Shown here piece by piece: positions 41,978-50,650 of a stretch of 64,000 bases of DNA. Where the stretch lies: positions 278,612 through 342,611 of the forward strand of contig JAYRJL010000005.1 of the NCBI GenBank assembly GCA_041906305.1. The letters are read 5' to 3'. This stretch comes from SHVZ01 sp041906305 (GTDB lineage Bacteria; Pseudomonadota; Alphaproteobacteria; SHVZ01). The notes under the pieces were generated by a model. It was not told the origin of the DNA. It ran no database searches and saw nothing but the letters and a program-made list of their open reading frames with translations. Position 1 is the first letter of the stretch. Each line of letters begins with the position of its first letter. The position numbers were made by a program, and so were the translations under genes.

Positions 41978-42910
41978 TCAGGCCTTGGTTTTCTTGAGGC
42001 GGCGGATCTGCGCCTGGCCGATGCCGGCGATGATCACGAGCCCGCCGACCAGCTGCCACATGTTGGGCGTGTCGCCGAGCAGGACCGCGGTCAGCACCGC
42101 CGTCACCGGCACCAGGTTCAGATAGAGCGACGACACTGACAGCCCGAGATGGCGGACGCCGTAGTTCCATCCCAGCAAGCCCAGGATCGTCACCGGCACG
42201 ACCAGGTGGAGCAGGATCAGGAAGTCGACGAGCCCGGGCAGCGGCGGCACGCGGGCGTAGCCGAACCCGATCGCGCCGCCGACGAGGACGAATGCGGTCG
42301 CTGCCGCCATCGCGATCGACCAGGTGGCGACCCGGATCTGCGACCAGCCCCGGAGCCAGTCGAGGGCGGCCAGCGAGTACCAGCTCCACATCACGTTGCC
42401 GAAGACCATCAGCGCCTCGCCGAGGCCCGGCACCGCCACGCGCGAGAGATCCTGGCTGCCGGCGATGCCGATCACGGCGCCGCCCAGCGCCATCACCAGC
42501 GCCAGCTGCATCGCGCCGTCGGGACGTGCGCCGCGCAGCGCCCAGGCGACGAGGACGCCGACCACGGGCGAGGCGGCGGAGATCAGCGAGCCCTGAAGCT
42601 GGCCGGCGATCGAGATGCCGATCGTGTACGAGGCCGCGAAGCCCAGGATCCCGACGCCGCCCAGCATCCAGACCTGCCAGAGCGGCTTGCGCTCCGGCCT
42701 CGGGTGGGGCGCGCGCGTCTCGATCGCGAGCAGCATGACGAGCAGGGGTACCGCCAGCACGTAGCGCCCGACGATCACCTCGAACGGCGTGTAGCGCTGC
42801 AGCACGAACCACGACGCCGGGATATGCGTGCCCCAGAACGTCGCCGTCACCATGAGGGCGAGGTTGGCGAGCAGGAGCTGGCGGGAGGTGGAGATGGGCG
42901 TGGCGGTCAT
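41978..42910 (-). CDS. EamA/DMT-family transporter
   Basis: A 310-residue DMT-superfamily permease with two EamA repeats and about ten hydrophobic segments. It opens with LLLANLALMVTATFWGTHIPASWFVL and shows the second repeat's GLLGWNYGVRHLGLSVSSLYLNLVPVTAVLTA. These transporters usually export metabolites or amino acids. I chose the second ATG (TATPIST); the first, 12 bases upstream, is not excluded. A dispersed palindromic element lies directly upstream. Confidence 0.9.
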   Translation of the reverse strand: MTATPISTSRQLLLANLALMVTATFWGTHIPASWFVLQRYTPFEVIVGRYVLAVPLLVMLLAIETRAPHPRPERKPLWQVWMLGGVGILGFAASYTIGISIAGQLQGSLISAASPVVGVLVAWALRGARPDGAMQLALVMALGGAVIGIAGSQDLSRVAVPGLGEALMVFGNVMWSWYSLAALDWLRGWSQIRVATWSIAMAAATAFVLVGGAIGFGYARVPPLPGLVDFLILLHLVVPVTILGLLGWNYGVRHLGLSVSSLYLNLVPVTAVLTAVLLGDTPNMWQLVGGLVIIAGIGQAQIRRLKKTKA

Positions 42911-42916
42911 GGCGTG

Positions 42917-42961
42917 CCCCACCCTAACCCTCTCCCGTCTGGCGCGCAGCCGGGAGAGGGG
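42917..42961 (-). repeat. Dispersed palindromic element, single copy B3
   Basis: Tail CCCCACCCTAACCC followed by a palindrome with arms TCTCCCG/CGGGAGA. It lies between the DMT and deacylase genes and has no inverted partner nearby. The loop is more diverged than in the other copies. Confidence 0.75.
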
Positions 42962-42973
42962 ACTCGACGGCGA

Positions 42974-43978
42974 TCAGCCCTCGAAATTGGTCGCCAGGTG
43001 CGCGACGCAGTCGCCGCGCTCGACGCGGCCGTAGTGGCGGCGGCAGATGACCTGGCCGTCCATCAGGAAGTAGCTCGGCACCGGCTTGCGGCCGGGGTTG
43101 TCGACGAAGTGGGTCCAGCCGGCGAGCTGGTCCTTCTTGATCCAGTCGCCCAGTTCGGCCACCGGCTCGAACAGGCCGGCCTCGTCGGTATAGACGTAGT
43201 AGTCGCGGCCCTTGAGCTCGACCAGGCGCGTCGGCGTCTCGACCTTGTGCGCCTTCGACTTGTCGGTGATGCCGATATGGGCGAGCAGATTGTCGAGGCC
43301 GCGCTCGACGATCTTCACGCCCTTGATGTCGACCGCGCCGCCGCCGCCGAACTCGCCGCCGAGCGCGACGATGCCGCGGCTGACCGCGCGCGCGATGCCG
43401 AGGCGCTGGTCGGCCGTGTGCTTCCAGACGAAGCCGGTCGGCGGGTTGAAAGCCTTGAGCGCCTCGAGCGCGCGCTTGTTGACCGCCTCGTCGGTGCCGT
43501 AGCGGACGGACGCGAACGGCATGTACTGCAGCGACGAGCCGCCGGAGTGCAGGTCGTGGATGTAGTTGGTCAGCGGGAACAGCACGCTGTCGATGTAATG
43601 TGCGATGGCGAAGGTCGGCGTGCCGTCGGGGTCGCCCGGGAAGGCGCGGTTGAGGTTGCCCTCGTCGATCGGCGAGACGCGGGCGCTGGCCATCGCGGCG
43701 GGAAGGTTGCACGCGGTCATGATGATGACGCGGCCCTGGATGTCGGAGGGCTCCAGCTTCTGCACCAGCTTGCAGAGGCCGATCTGGCCCTCGTACTCGT
43801 CGCCATGCGTGCCCGACATCAGCAGCACGGTCGGGCCCTTGCCGTTCTTGATGCAGGTGATCGGGATCGCGATGTTGCCGTAGGCGGAGCGGTTCACCGA
43901 GTGCGGCAGGTTGAGCCAGCCGACCTGCTTGCCGTCCTTTTCGTAGTCGACGCGGGTCCAGATCTTCGACGCGGCCAT
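42974..43978 (-). CDS. Succinylglutamate desuccinylase/aspartoacylase-family zinc deacylase
   Basis: A 334-residue zinc-dependent deacylase of the AstE/AspA family (carboxypeptidase A fold), which removes acyl groups from amino acids. The zinc ligands are His58 and Glu61 in SGTHGDEYEG and His144 in IHDLHSGG. NLNRAFPGDPDGTP is the usual substrate-binding stretch, and the C-terminal half has the family's beta domain. The start is the ATG before AASKIWTRV, 39 residues shorter than the longest frame; upstream sequence is not conserved-looking. The substrate is not evident; ectoine- or creatinine-type substrates are also known for this family. Confidence 0.9.
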   Translation of the reverse strand: MAASKIWTRVDYEKDGKQVGWLNLPHSVNRSAYGNIAIPITCIKNGKGPTVLLMSGTHGDEYEGQIGLCKLVQKLEPSDIQGRVIIMTACNLPAAMASARVSPIDEGNLNRAFPGDPDGTPTFAIAHYIDSVLFPLTNYIHDLHSGGSSLQYMPFASVRYGTDEAVNKRALEALKAFNPPTGFVWKHTADQRLGIARAVSRGIVALGGEFGGGGAVDIKGVKIVERGLDNLLAHIGITDKSKAHKVETPTRLVELKGRDYYVYTDEAGLFEPVAELGDWIKKDQLAGWTHFVDNPGRKPVPSYFLMDGQVICRRHYGRVERGDCVAHLATNFEG

Positions 43979-44011
43979 TTGAGACTCCAGGGAGGAACGC
44001 TGAGGGGCCGG

Positions 44012-44086
44012 CCTCACCCTTCGACAAGCTCAGGATGAGGCCTACTTGAAAGACGCCCTCATGCTGAGCTTGTCGAAGCGTGAGGG
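44012..44086. repeat. Inverted pair of REP-like elements
   Basis: CCTCACCCTTCGACAAGCTC (starts 44012) and its reverse counterpart CTGAGCTTGTCGAAGCGTGAG (in 44057-44086) form an inverted pair about 17 bases apart. CTTCGACAAGCTCAG repeats are widespread in bacterial genomes. The pair fills most of the gap between the deacylase and CoA-transferase genes and could fold as a strong hairpin between the two transcripts. Confidence 0.8.
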
Positions 44087-44100
44087 TCCAGAGGACGCGA

Positions 44101-45315
44101 TTATGCCTTCGGCGCGGCCTTCGGGGTGTCGAGGACGATGCCGGACGAAACGAGCTTGTCGATCTCGGCGGTTGAATATCCGGCCTCGGCGAGGATCGCC
44201 CGGTTGTCGGCGCCGAACTTCTTCGGCACCGAGCGCACGCCCGACTTGGACCGCGACATCTTGATCGGTGCCCCGAAGGCCCGGTAGCCGCCTTCGCCCT
44301 CGACCGCCATCTTGCGGTGGATCGTGTGCGGATGCGCCATCACAGCCGGGATGTCGAGCACCTGGCCGGCCGGCACGCCCTCGGCCAGCAGCGTGTCGCA
44401 GAGCTCCTTGCCGTCGCGGGTGCCCAGCGCCTTCTCGAGCTCGACCGTCAGCGCCGCGCGGTTGGTGTTGCGGTCCGCCATGGTCCTGAAGCGCGCGTCC
44501 TCCGGCAGCTCGGTGCGGCCGATCAGCTGGCATAGCCGCTGGAACTGGCGATCGTTGCCGATGCCGAGGAAGACCTCGCCGGTCGCGGTCTTGAACTTGT
44601 CGTAAGGCGAGATGTTCGGGTGCGCGTTGCCGACGCGGCCCGGCGTCTTGCCGGAAAGGAAGTAGTTGGCGGCCTGCGGATGCAGCAGCCCGACCGCCGT
44701 GTCGTAGAGCGTCACGTCGCAGAACTGGCCCTTGCCGGACTTCTGGCGCTCGATCACCGCCATCAGGATCGCGATCACCGCATTGAGGCCCGTGGCGAGA
44801 TCGACCATGGGAATCCCGAGGCGCGTCGAGCCCGACTCCGGCGTGCCGTTGATGCTCATCATCCCGCTCATCGCCTGGACGACGGCGTCGTAACCAGGAA
44901 AGCCGCCGAGGGGTCCGTCGGCGCCGAAGCCCGAGACGCGGCAATGGATCAGGCGCGGGAACTGCTTCGAGAGAACTTCCTCGAAGCCGAGACCCCACTT
45001 CTCCAACGTGCCGGTCTTGAAGTTCTCGACCAGCACGTCGGCATCCTTGAGCAGCCGCAGCAGGACCTCGCGGCCCTCGGGCTTGGTGAGGTCGAGCGCC
45101 AGCGCGCGCTTGTTGCGGTTCACGCCGATGAAGTAGCTGGCGGTGCCGTCCTTGAACGGCGGGCCCCAGCCGCGCGTCTCGTCGCCCTGGGGCGGCTCGA
45201 CCTTGATCACCTCGGCGCCGTGGTCGCCCAAGGTCATGGTGCCGTAGGGTCCGCCCAGCACGCGCGAGAGGTCGATGACCTTGAGGCCGGCGAGCGCGCC
45301 GGATGAGTTCGACAT
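44101..45315 (-). CDS. Class III (CaiB/BaiF) CoA-transferase
   Basis: A 404-residue family-III CoA-transferase that moves CoA between acids. The catalytic Asp is Asp172 in IPMVDLATG; other family blocks are LKVIDLSRVLGGPYGTMTLGDHGAEVIKVE, NRNKRALALDLTKPEGRE and GYDAVVQAMSGMM. It lies 15 bases downstream of the class-I-type CoA-transferase subunits on the same strand, a common arrangement in acyl-CoA degradation loci, so the three are probably co-transcribed. Substrates unknown. Confidence 0.93.
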   Translation of the reverse strand: MSNSSGALAGLKVIDLSRVLGGPYGTMTLGDHGAEVIKVEPPQGDETRGWGPPFKDGTASYFIGVNRNKRALALDLTKPEGREVLLRLLKDADVLVENFKTGTLEKWGLGFEEVLSKQFPRLIHCRVSGFGADGPLGGFPGYDAVVQAMSGMMSINGTPESGSTRLGIPMVDLATGLNAVIAILMAVIERQKSGKGQFCDVTLYDTAVGLLHPQAANYFLSGKTPGRVGNAHPNISPYDKFKTATGEVFLGIGNDRQFQRLCQLIGRTELPEDARFRTMADRNTNRAALTVELEKALGTRDGKELCDTLLAEGVPAGQVLDIPAVMAHPHTIHRKMAVEGEGGYRAFGAPIKMSRSKSGVRSVPKKFGADNRAILAEAGYSTAEIDKLVSSGIVLDTPKAAPKA

Positions 45316-45330
45316 GGCGGCTTCAAAACC

Positions 45331-46065
45331 TCAGGCGGGAACGGGAAAGACGCGGTCGGCGAAGTCCGGATAGAACTCGCGAAGCTTGTCCGCGATCGGA
45401 CCGCGGAGCAAGCCGAGCGTGGCGGCGTCCGGAACTTCCGTCGTCGGGACGTGCGCCGGCATGTCGAAGTCGAAGCCGGTGGCGTCCCTCACCTCCTCGG
45501 CCGTGCGGCCTGGATGGACCGAGGCGAGCCGGAAGCGGCGCTTGGCTGCATCGAACGGCATGACTGCGAGGCCGGTGACGAGAGCCTTCGGCCCGCCGCG
45601 ACGCCACACACCCTCGGGGCTCCAGCCGGGCGCGGTGACGAAGTCGACCTTCCTCACCAGCGTGCGCTTGGAATGTTCTTCTCGGAAGAGGATCACGTTG
45701 GGCACGACGAAGGCCATGTAGGGCGCGCCGAAGCTGCCGGGGAAGCGCTGGGTCAGGTCCGGATACGCGCCGACGCCGACCAGGTTGATGTTGGCCTCGC
45801 CGTCGATCTGCACGCCGCCGAGGAAGAAGACGTCGATGCGGCCTTGCGCGGCGGCGTCGAACAGCTCGCGCCCGCCGTCGGTGAAGGAGTTGTAGCGGCG
45901 GCTGTGCAGGATCGTGACGTGCACGCGGGTCGAGGCGCGCGCCTGCTTGAGCAGTGCCGCCGCCGCCGGGATCGGCGAGGCGGCGCCGACCGCGATGTGA
46001 CGCACGTCGGGGATCTGGTCCGCCAGCGTCGCCGCCAGCAATTCCTCCGGCCTGACCTCGCTCAT
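45331..46065 (-). CDS. CoA-transferase subunit B (family I, IpdB/glutaconate type)
   Basis: A 244-residue beta-type subunit of a family-I CoA-transferase. It has FLGGVQIDGEANINLVGVG, the block FVVPNVILFREEHSKRT, and VTGLAVMPFDAAKRRFRLASVHPGRTAEEV, matching the C-terminal half of such enzymes. The catalytic Glu position common in glutaconate CoA-transferase is not clear, and IpdAB-type hydrolase activity is an alternative (retro-Claisen ring opening). It overlaps the alpha-subunit gene by four bases. Confidence 0.85.
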   Translation of the reverse strand: MSEVRPEELLAATLADQIPDVRHIAVGAASPIPAAAALLKQARASTRVHVTILHSRRYNSFTDGGRELFDAAAQGRIDVFFLGGVQIDGEANINLVGVGAYPDLTQRFPGSFGAPYMAFVVPNVILFREEHSKRTLVRKVDFVTAPGWSPEGVWRRGGPKALVTGLAVMPFDAAKRRFRLASVHPGRTAEEVRDATGFDFDMPAHVPTTEVPDAATLGLLRGPIADKLREFYPDFADRVFPVPA

Positions 46066-46892
46066 GCGGCTTCTTTGGCCGCGTCGATCTCGCGTGCGAG
46101 ATAAGCGGCGAAGCCCGCTTCGGTGCGCGCCTCCTTGGCATAGGCGCGGAGATGATCGATGTCGGCCTCGTACTCGCCGAACAGACCGACAGGGGCGGCC
46201 CCACGCTCGGCGACGGCGACCGCGTCCACGTAGAAGGCCGGCAGTGCGCCCGCCGCCATCTTCTCGTCGTCGAAGAACGAGCCGTCGTAGAGACGCTCGA
46301 CCGTCACATAAGTCGTCTTAGACGCATGCGCGATCGTCGCGAGCTCGCGGCGGCGGCCGATCCAGACATTGCCTTCGCGGTCGGCCATCGGCGCATGGAA
46401 CAGCGCGACGTCGGGGCGGATCGCCGGAATCAGCAGAATGGGATCGCCGCCGGCACCGAGCGGATTGTCGACGGTCTTCCAGTCGGAACGATGCTTGAGG
46501 AGGTCGCTGCCGATGATGCCGCGGAGCGGCAGGAACGGCACGTCCTTCTCGGAGGCCTGCAGGCCGGCGTGGATCGCGGGGCAGGTAGCGTCGACGATCC
46601 GGATCTTCTTCGCCAGCACCGCGCGGGTGAAGCACGGCGCGATGCCGAACTCACCGAGCGTCACCGCCGCGGTCTCGATCTCGGCAACGCAACCGGCGCC
46701 GATCAGGATGTCGGCCTGCAGGGTCGACTGCGGCACGGTCACGAGACGCAGGTTCTTCACGCCCCGCCGGATCAGCGCCTTGGTCGCCGCCATCGGCACG
46801 CCGGAATAGTCGGCCGGCACGGCCAGCAGCGTGCCGTCTTTTATCTCGGCGACGAGGTCGTCGAGCGGGATCGGGGAGAAGGTCGAAGACAT
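46062..46892 (-). CDS. CoA-transferase subunit A (family I, IpdA/glutaconate type)
   Basis: A 276-residue alpha-type subunit of a family-I CoA-transferase, partner of the beta gene at 45331. Family blocks are DGTLLAVPADYSGVPMAATKALIRRGVKNLRLV, GAGCVAEIETAAVTLGEFG and DVALFHAPMADREGNVWIGRRREL. The start is the ATG followed by SSTFSPIPLDD; the long upstream frame runs through repeat DNA and is not coding. The gene is divergent from the acyl-CoA dehydrogenase gene, with a repeat-filled gap between. Confidence 0.88.
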   Translation of the reverse strand: MSSTFSPIPLDDLVAEIKDGTLLAVPADYSGVPMAATKALIRRGVKNLRLVTVPQSTLQADILIGAGCVAEIETAAVTLGEFGIAPCFTRAVLAKKIRIVDATCPAIHAGLQASEKDVPFLPLRGIIGSDLLKHRSDWKTVDNPLGAGGDPILLIPAIRPDVALFHAPMADREGNVWIGRRRELATIAHASKTTYVTVERLYDGSFFDDEKMAAGALPAFYVDAVAVAERGAAPVGLFGEYEADIDHLRAYAKEARTEAGFAAYLAREIDAAKEAA

Positions 46893-46987
46893 GGGCGAAG
46901 GATAGTCCCTGGGCTTTGCCCAGTCGAACTCTTCGCCGGCATTGCTCCTTATCGAACCCCTCCTCCGGCTTTGCCTCTCATTCGGAA

Positions 46988-47027
46988 CCCTCCCTCGCGT
47001 CGTACGCGGGGGAGGGCAGGGTGGGGG
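46988..47027 (+). repeat. Dispersed palindromic element, copy A3
   Basis: Palindrome CCCTCCCTCGCGTCG...CGGGGGAGGG with the inward tail CAGGGTGGGGG. It pairs with the inverted copy at 47083, 55 bases away. Confidence 0.85.
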
Positions 47028-47082
47028 CCGGGGCTCAGTGCATGGTAGAGGCGCCGACGGTTGCCACGATAACCTCGCCATG

Positions 47083-47123
47083 CCCCCACCCCGACCCTCC
47101 CCCGCCTTCGGCGAGGGAGGGGG
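47083..47123 (-). repeat. Dispersed palindromic element, copy B4
   Basis: Inverted partner of the copy at 46988; tail CCCCCACCCCGACCC then a palindrome around CCGCCTTCGGCG. It ends 17 bases before the acyl-CoA dehydrogenase ATG, so it occupies the region where the 5' leader and ribosome-binding site should be. Confidence 0.85.
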
Positions 47124-47139
47124 TACGAGAGCCCTGCCC

Positions 47140-48339
47140 ATGGATTTCTCTCTCCCACCCGACCTCCTCCAGATGCGCGACACGGTCGAGCGCCTGATGC
47201 GCGACGTGGCGCAGCCGGCGGCGAAGATTGCCGAGCGCGAGGGCAAGTTTCCGCGCGAGGCGGTGGCACGCCTCGGCGCCGAGGGCGTGTTCGGCACGGC
47301 GTTTCCGGAGTCGGTCGACGGATCGGCGCTGGGCTTCCAGTCGGTCGGCGTGATCTCCGAGACCGTGTCGAGGATGGAGCCGGGCTTCGGCTACTGCATG
47401 AACCTGCAGGGCATGACCTGCCCGCTGACCATCTTCAACTGGGGCACCGACAGCCAAGTGCGCCGATTCGTGCCGGATCTCATCGCCGGCCGGAAGATCG
47501 GCATGTTCGCGCTGACGGAGCCCGGCGGCGGCTCCGATCCCGCCGGCAACATGAAGACGACGGCGAAGAGGCAGGGCGACCGCTACCTGCTGAACGGCTC
47601 GAAGATGTTCATCACCTTCTCCGACGAAGCCGATGCCGGCGTCCTGTTTGCCAAGACGGATCCAGCGGCCGGCCATCGCGGCATCACTGCCTTCATCGTC
47701 GAGCCGAAGCGCTTCAAGGGCTATCGCGCCGACCCGGTCGCGATGTCGGGTCTGAGCCGGGCGTTCCGAAGCTGCGCAGTGTTCCTCGACGACTTCGAGG
47801 TGCCGGAGGAGAACCGGCTCGGCCAGGAGGGCGAGGGCTTCAAGATCGCGATGACCGGGCTCGAATACGGCCGCCTCACCGTCTCGGCGCGCCTGCTCGG
47901 CCTGGCGCAGGCCTGTCTCGATGCGGCCGTCGACTACGCGAAGACGCGTATGATCCGGAGCGGCCCGATCGGCGGCACGCAGTCGGTGCAGCACCTCATC
48001 GCCGACATGACCGTGAACGTCGAGGCCGCGCGGCTTCTCGTGCGCCGTCTCGGCTGGACCATGGACAAGGGGGAGCCTGCCGGCCGCGAGGCGGCGCAGG
48101 CGAAGTACTTCGCCTCGATCGCGGCGCGCCACGCGGCCGACGCGACCTCCGAGATCTTCGGCGGCTACGCCCTCGCCGACGAGTACCCGGTCAGGAAGTT
48201 CGCCGGCTACATCGACATGCTGAACATGGGCGAGGGCGCGCCGGCGGTTCAGCGCACGCTGATTGCTGAAGACACGCTCGGCTACAAGGACGCCAACCGC
48301 CACCTGACGCCGCCGCGGCGGGGAGCGCTCTCTTCCTGA
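47140..48339 (+). CDS. Acyl-CoA dehydrogenase family protein
   Basis: A 399-residue FAD acyl-CoA dehydrogenase, oxidising acyl-CoA at the alpha-beta bond and passing electrons to ETF. Family signatures seen are MFALTEPGGGSDPAGNMKT, LNGSKMFITFSDEA, RLLGLAQACLDAAVDYAKTR and the C-terminal ATSEIFGGYALADEYPVRK. The usual catalytic-Glu loop reads NMGEGAPAVQR here. The start is the ATG before DFSLPPDLL; upstream codons read through a dispersed repeat. Divergent from the CoA-transferase genes, suggesting one degradation module. Confidence 0.92.
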   Translation: MDFSLPPDLLQMRDTVERLMRDVAQPAAKIAEREGKFPREAVARLGAEGVFGTAFPESVDGSALGFQSVGVISETVSRMEPGFGYCMNLQGMTCPLTIFNWGTDSQVRRFVPDLIAGRKIGMFALTEPGGGSDPAGNMKTTAKRQGDRYLLNGSKMFITFSDEADAGVLFAKTDPAAGHRGITAFIVEPKRFKGYRADPVAMSGLSRAFRSCAVFLDDFEVPEENRLGQEGEGFKIAMTGLEYGRLTVSARLLGLAQACLDAAVDYAKTRMIRSGPIGGTQSVQHLIADMTVNVEAARLLVRRLGWTMDKGEPAGREAAQAKYFASIAARHAADATSEIFGGYALADEYPVRKFAGYIDMLNMGEGAPAVQRTLIAEDTLGYKDANRHLTPPRRGALSS

Positions 48340-48523
48340 TGTTCCTTGTATGTTCCATCCTGTCTCGAATCTTCATGGGATAAATGGAACGAATCACTTG
48401 CACACTGAGGGACTTACGATGCACCCTAGTCTTAGTGGTATCGAGCATCGGCGCCCCCAAGGTGCTGAGTCGGGGCCTCTCTCCCGCGCCGAGCGGCGCT
48501 CTCCGATCGAGGAGCAGGCGGGA

Positions 48524-49027
48524 ATGAGTTTGCAGGCGGTGTCACCCGAACGGGTGCATAACAATCCCCTCGACATGGTCGAAGAAATACTCGCCGGCAA
48601 CGAATGGCTCCACGAGAGGGCCAGCGAAGAAGAACTCGCGGCGGAAGTGGAAGGGCGGTGGTGCGATTACCGTCTTTTCTTCGTCTGGCGCGAAGAAACG
48701 CGGGCGCTTCACTTCTCCTGCTGCTTCGATGCCCGGGTGCCCGAGAACAAGCGGCGCGACATCCATGACCTTCTCTGCCTGATCAACGAGAAGCTCTGGC
48801 TGGGCCATTTCGAGGTGTCGAGCGACGACGCGATCCCGATGTTCCGCCACACCACGCTTTACAAGGGCGGCGCCGGCGCCTCGTCCGAATCGCTCGAGGA
48901 CCTGGTGAACATCGCGCTCTCCGAGTGCGAGCGGTTCTTCCCGGCCTTCCAGTTCGTGATCTGGGGCGGCAAGGACGCGGCAGGCGCTCTCGACGCCTCG
49001 ATGTTCGAGACCCTCGGCGAAGCCTGA
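48524..49027 (+). CDS. YbjN-domain protein
   Basis: A 167-residue YbjN-domain protein (type III secretion chaperone-like fold), cytoplasmic. Visible blocks are NPLDMVEEILAGNEWLHERASEEELAAEVEGRW and LFFVWREETRALHFSCCFDARVPENKR. The start is the ATG before SLQAVSPERV, with GAGGAGCAGGCGGGA upstream; an upstream in-frame ATG at 48350 would add 58 residues of non-family sequence. YbjN genes directly before proC are usual in alphaproteobacteria, but the role is unknown. The 184 bases upstream (48340-48523) hold no recognised element. Confidence 0.85.
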   Translation: MSLQAVSPERVHNNPLDMVEEILAGNEWLHERASEEELAAEVEGRWCDYRLFFVWREETRALHFSCCFDARVPENKRRDIHDLLCLINEKLWLGHFEVSSDDAIPMFRHTTLYKGGAGASSESLEDLVNIALSECERFFPAFQFVIWGGKDAAGALDASMFETLGEA

Positions 49028-49082
49028 GGCTCCAGGGCGCTAAGCCCTGGGCGAAGCCTGAGCCTGGCACTATGGTCCGGTC

Positions 49083-49889
49083 ATGTCCGGACCCATCCTA
49101 CTCGTCGGCTGCGGCAAGATGGGCGGCGCCATGCTGGAAGGCTGGCTCGCCCGCTCCCTGCTCTCCGCCGGCGCCATCCTCGTCGAGCCCAACGCCGATG
49201 CCCTTGCCGCCTATCGCGGCAAGCCCGGCGTCACCTGTCATGGCAGCCTCGATGCGCTTGCCCCTGACCTGAAGCCGGAGATCGTCGTGCTCGCGGTCAA
49301 GCCGCAGACGACGCCCGACGTCCTGCCCAAGCTCGCCCGGTTCAAGGCGGCGACCTTTCTCTCGATCATGGCCGGCAAGAAGATCGCCGGGCTTTCTTCC
49401 GCGCTCGGCGGGGCACCGGTCGTCCGCTCGATGCCGAACACCCCGGCGGCCGTCGGCCGCGGCATGACGGTGGCGGTCGCCGGACCCGGGGTCACGTCCG
49501 CCGCGCGCAAGCGCTGCGACGATCTCCTCGCCGCGGTCGGCGAGGTCGCCTGGGTCGAGGACGAAGGGTTGATCGATCCGGTGACGGCCGTCTCCGGCGG
49601 CGGCCCGGCCTATGTCTTCCTGCTGATCGAGGCGCTGGCGGCGGCGGGCGAGAAGGCGGGCCTGCCGGCCGATCTCGCGATGCGGCTCGCGCGCGTAACG
49701 GTCTCGGGCTCGGGCGAGCTCGCCCGGCTCTCGACGGAGCCGGCGGCGCAGCTCCGGAAGAACGTCACCAGCCCCGGCGGGACCACGCTCGAAGCGCTCA
49801 AGGTGCTGATGGCGGACGACGGCATCCAGCCGGTCTTCGACCGCGCCATTGCCGCCGCGACGCGGCGCGCAGGCGAACTCGGCAGCTAG
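49083..49889 (+). CDS. proC: Pyrroline-5-carboxylate reductase
   Basis: A 268-residue ProC, the last enzyme of proline synthesis, reducing pyrroline-5-carboxylate with NAD(P)H. It has the Rossmann start PILLVGCGKMGGAMLEGWL, VVRSMPNTPAAVGRGMT and the dimer/catalytic region AVSGGGPAYVFLLIEALAAAGEKAGLP, ending in TSPGGTTLEAL. It follows the YbjN gene after 55 bases. Its stop codon overlaps that of the convergent DJ-1 gene (shared CTAG). Confidence 0.96.
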   Translation: MSGPILLVGCGKMGGAMLEGWLARSLLSAGAILVEPNADALAAYRGKPGVTCHGSLDALAPDLKPEIVVLAVKPQTTPDVLPKLARFKAATFLSIMAGKKIAGLSSALGGAPVVRSMPNTPAAVGRGMTVAVAGPGVTSAARKRCDDLLAAVGEVAWVEDEGLIDPVTAVSGGGPAYVFLLIEALAAAGEKAGLPADLAMRLARVTVSGSGELARLSTEPAAQLRKNVTSPGGTTLEALKVLMADDGIQPVFDRAIAAATRRAGELGS

Positions 49890-50626
49890 CGGCTGGCCGA
49901 GCTCCGCCGCGAGATTTCTTCAGCTCGCCGTCGGAACTGGCTTCGTCCGCGCAGCAGATCGACGATGCCGGCATCAGTGATCTCCGGTCGGCCGCCGCGG
50001 AACGGGGGCTCAGGCGCGTATTCTGCCTGCAGCATGACGGCGGCCGCATACGCGCGACCGCGAAGCGCTTCGACGACGGCGATCGCCATGTCGAGGCCGG
50101 CCGAGACACCGGCACCGGTGATCATGTTTCCGTCCCGCACGATGCGGCTATCCAAGGGGATGGCGCCGAAACTCGCGAGTGCGTCGCGGGCAAGCCAATG
50201 CGACGTGGCCCGCTTTCCCTTCAGCAACCCTGCGGCGGCGAGGATGAAGGACCCCGTGCAGACGCTGGTGACGAGCCGGGCCGAGGCGGCGCATCGATTG
50301 AGGAACGCGAGAGTCGGAGAATGCTCCATGGTTGCCAGCGTCCCCTGCGAACCGCCAGGAACGAAAAGAACGTCGAAACCTGAGATCGAGTCGGACATTC
50401 GGACGGTCGGCGAGATGGCGAGGTTGAGGTCGCTCGCCACCGGCGCGAGGCTGTCCTGGTTGGTGACCATTTCGACCTTGGCTCCGAGCAAGCTGGCGAA
50501 GAAGTGGTGAGGCCCAACGAAATCCAGAGCGGTGAAGCCCGGGTAAAGCAGCATCGCAATTCTCTCCGAGCCGGTCAGGTTCGGAATCTGATCTGCGGTC
50601 GGCTGGGAGGAAGGTGGGCTCGTCAT
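49886..50626 (-). CDS. DJ-1/PfpI-family protein (isonitrile hydratase-like)
   Basis: A 246-residue DJ-1/PfpI superfamily protein. The nucleophile Cys lies in TSVCTGSFILAAAGLL, after the elbow FDVLFVPGGSQG, and the first strand reads IAMLLYPGFTALDFVGPHHFF, the start seen in isonitrile hydratases. The C-terminal region (AEYAPEPPFRGGRPEITD) lacks the AraC DNA-binding domain that GATase1-type regulators add. It lies 24 bases downstream of the SCO1 gene on the same strand, so it may be the last gene of the metal-related unit, but relation is unclear. Confidence 0.85.
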   Translation of the reverse strand: MTSPPSSQPTADQIPNLTGSERIAMLLYPGFTALDFVGPHHFFASLLGAKVEMVTNQDSLAPVASDLNLAISPTVRMSDSISGFDVLFVPGGSQGTLATMEHSPTLAFLNRCAASARLVTSVCTGSFILAAAGLLKGKRATSHWLARDALASFGAIPLDSRIVRDGNMITGAGVSAGLDMAIAVVEALRGRAYAAAVMLQAEYAPEPPFRGGRPEITDAGIVDLLRGRSQFRRRAEEISRRSSASR

Positions 50627-50650
50627 TTCGATGGCTCCGTCGCGAAATCG

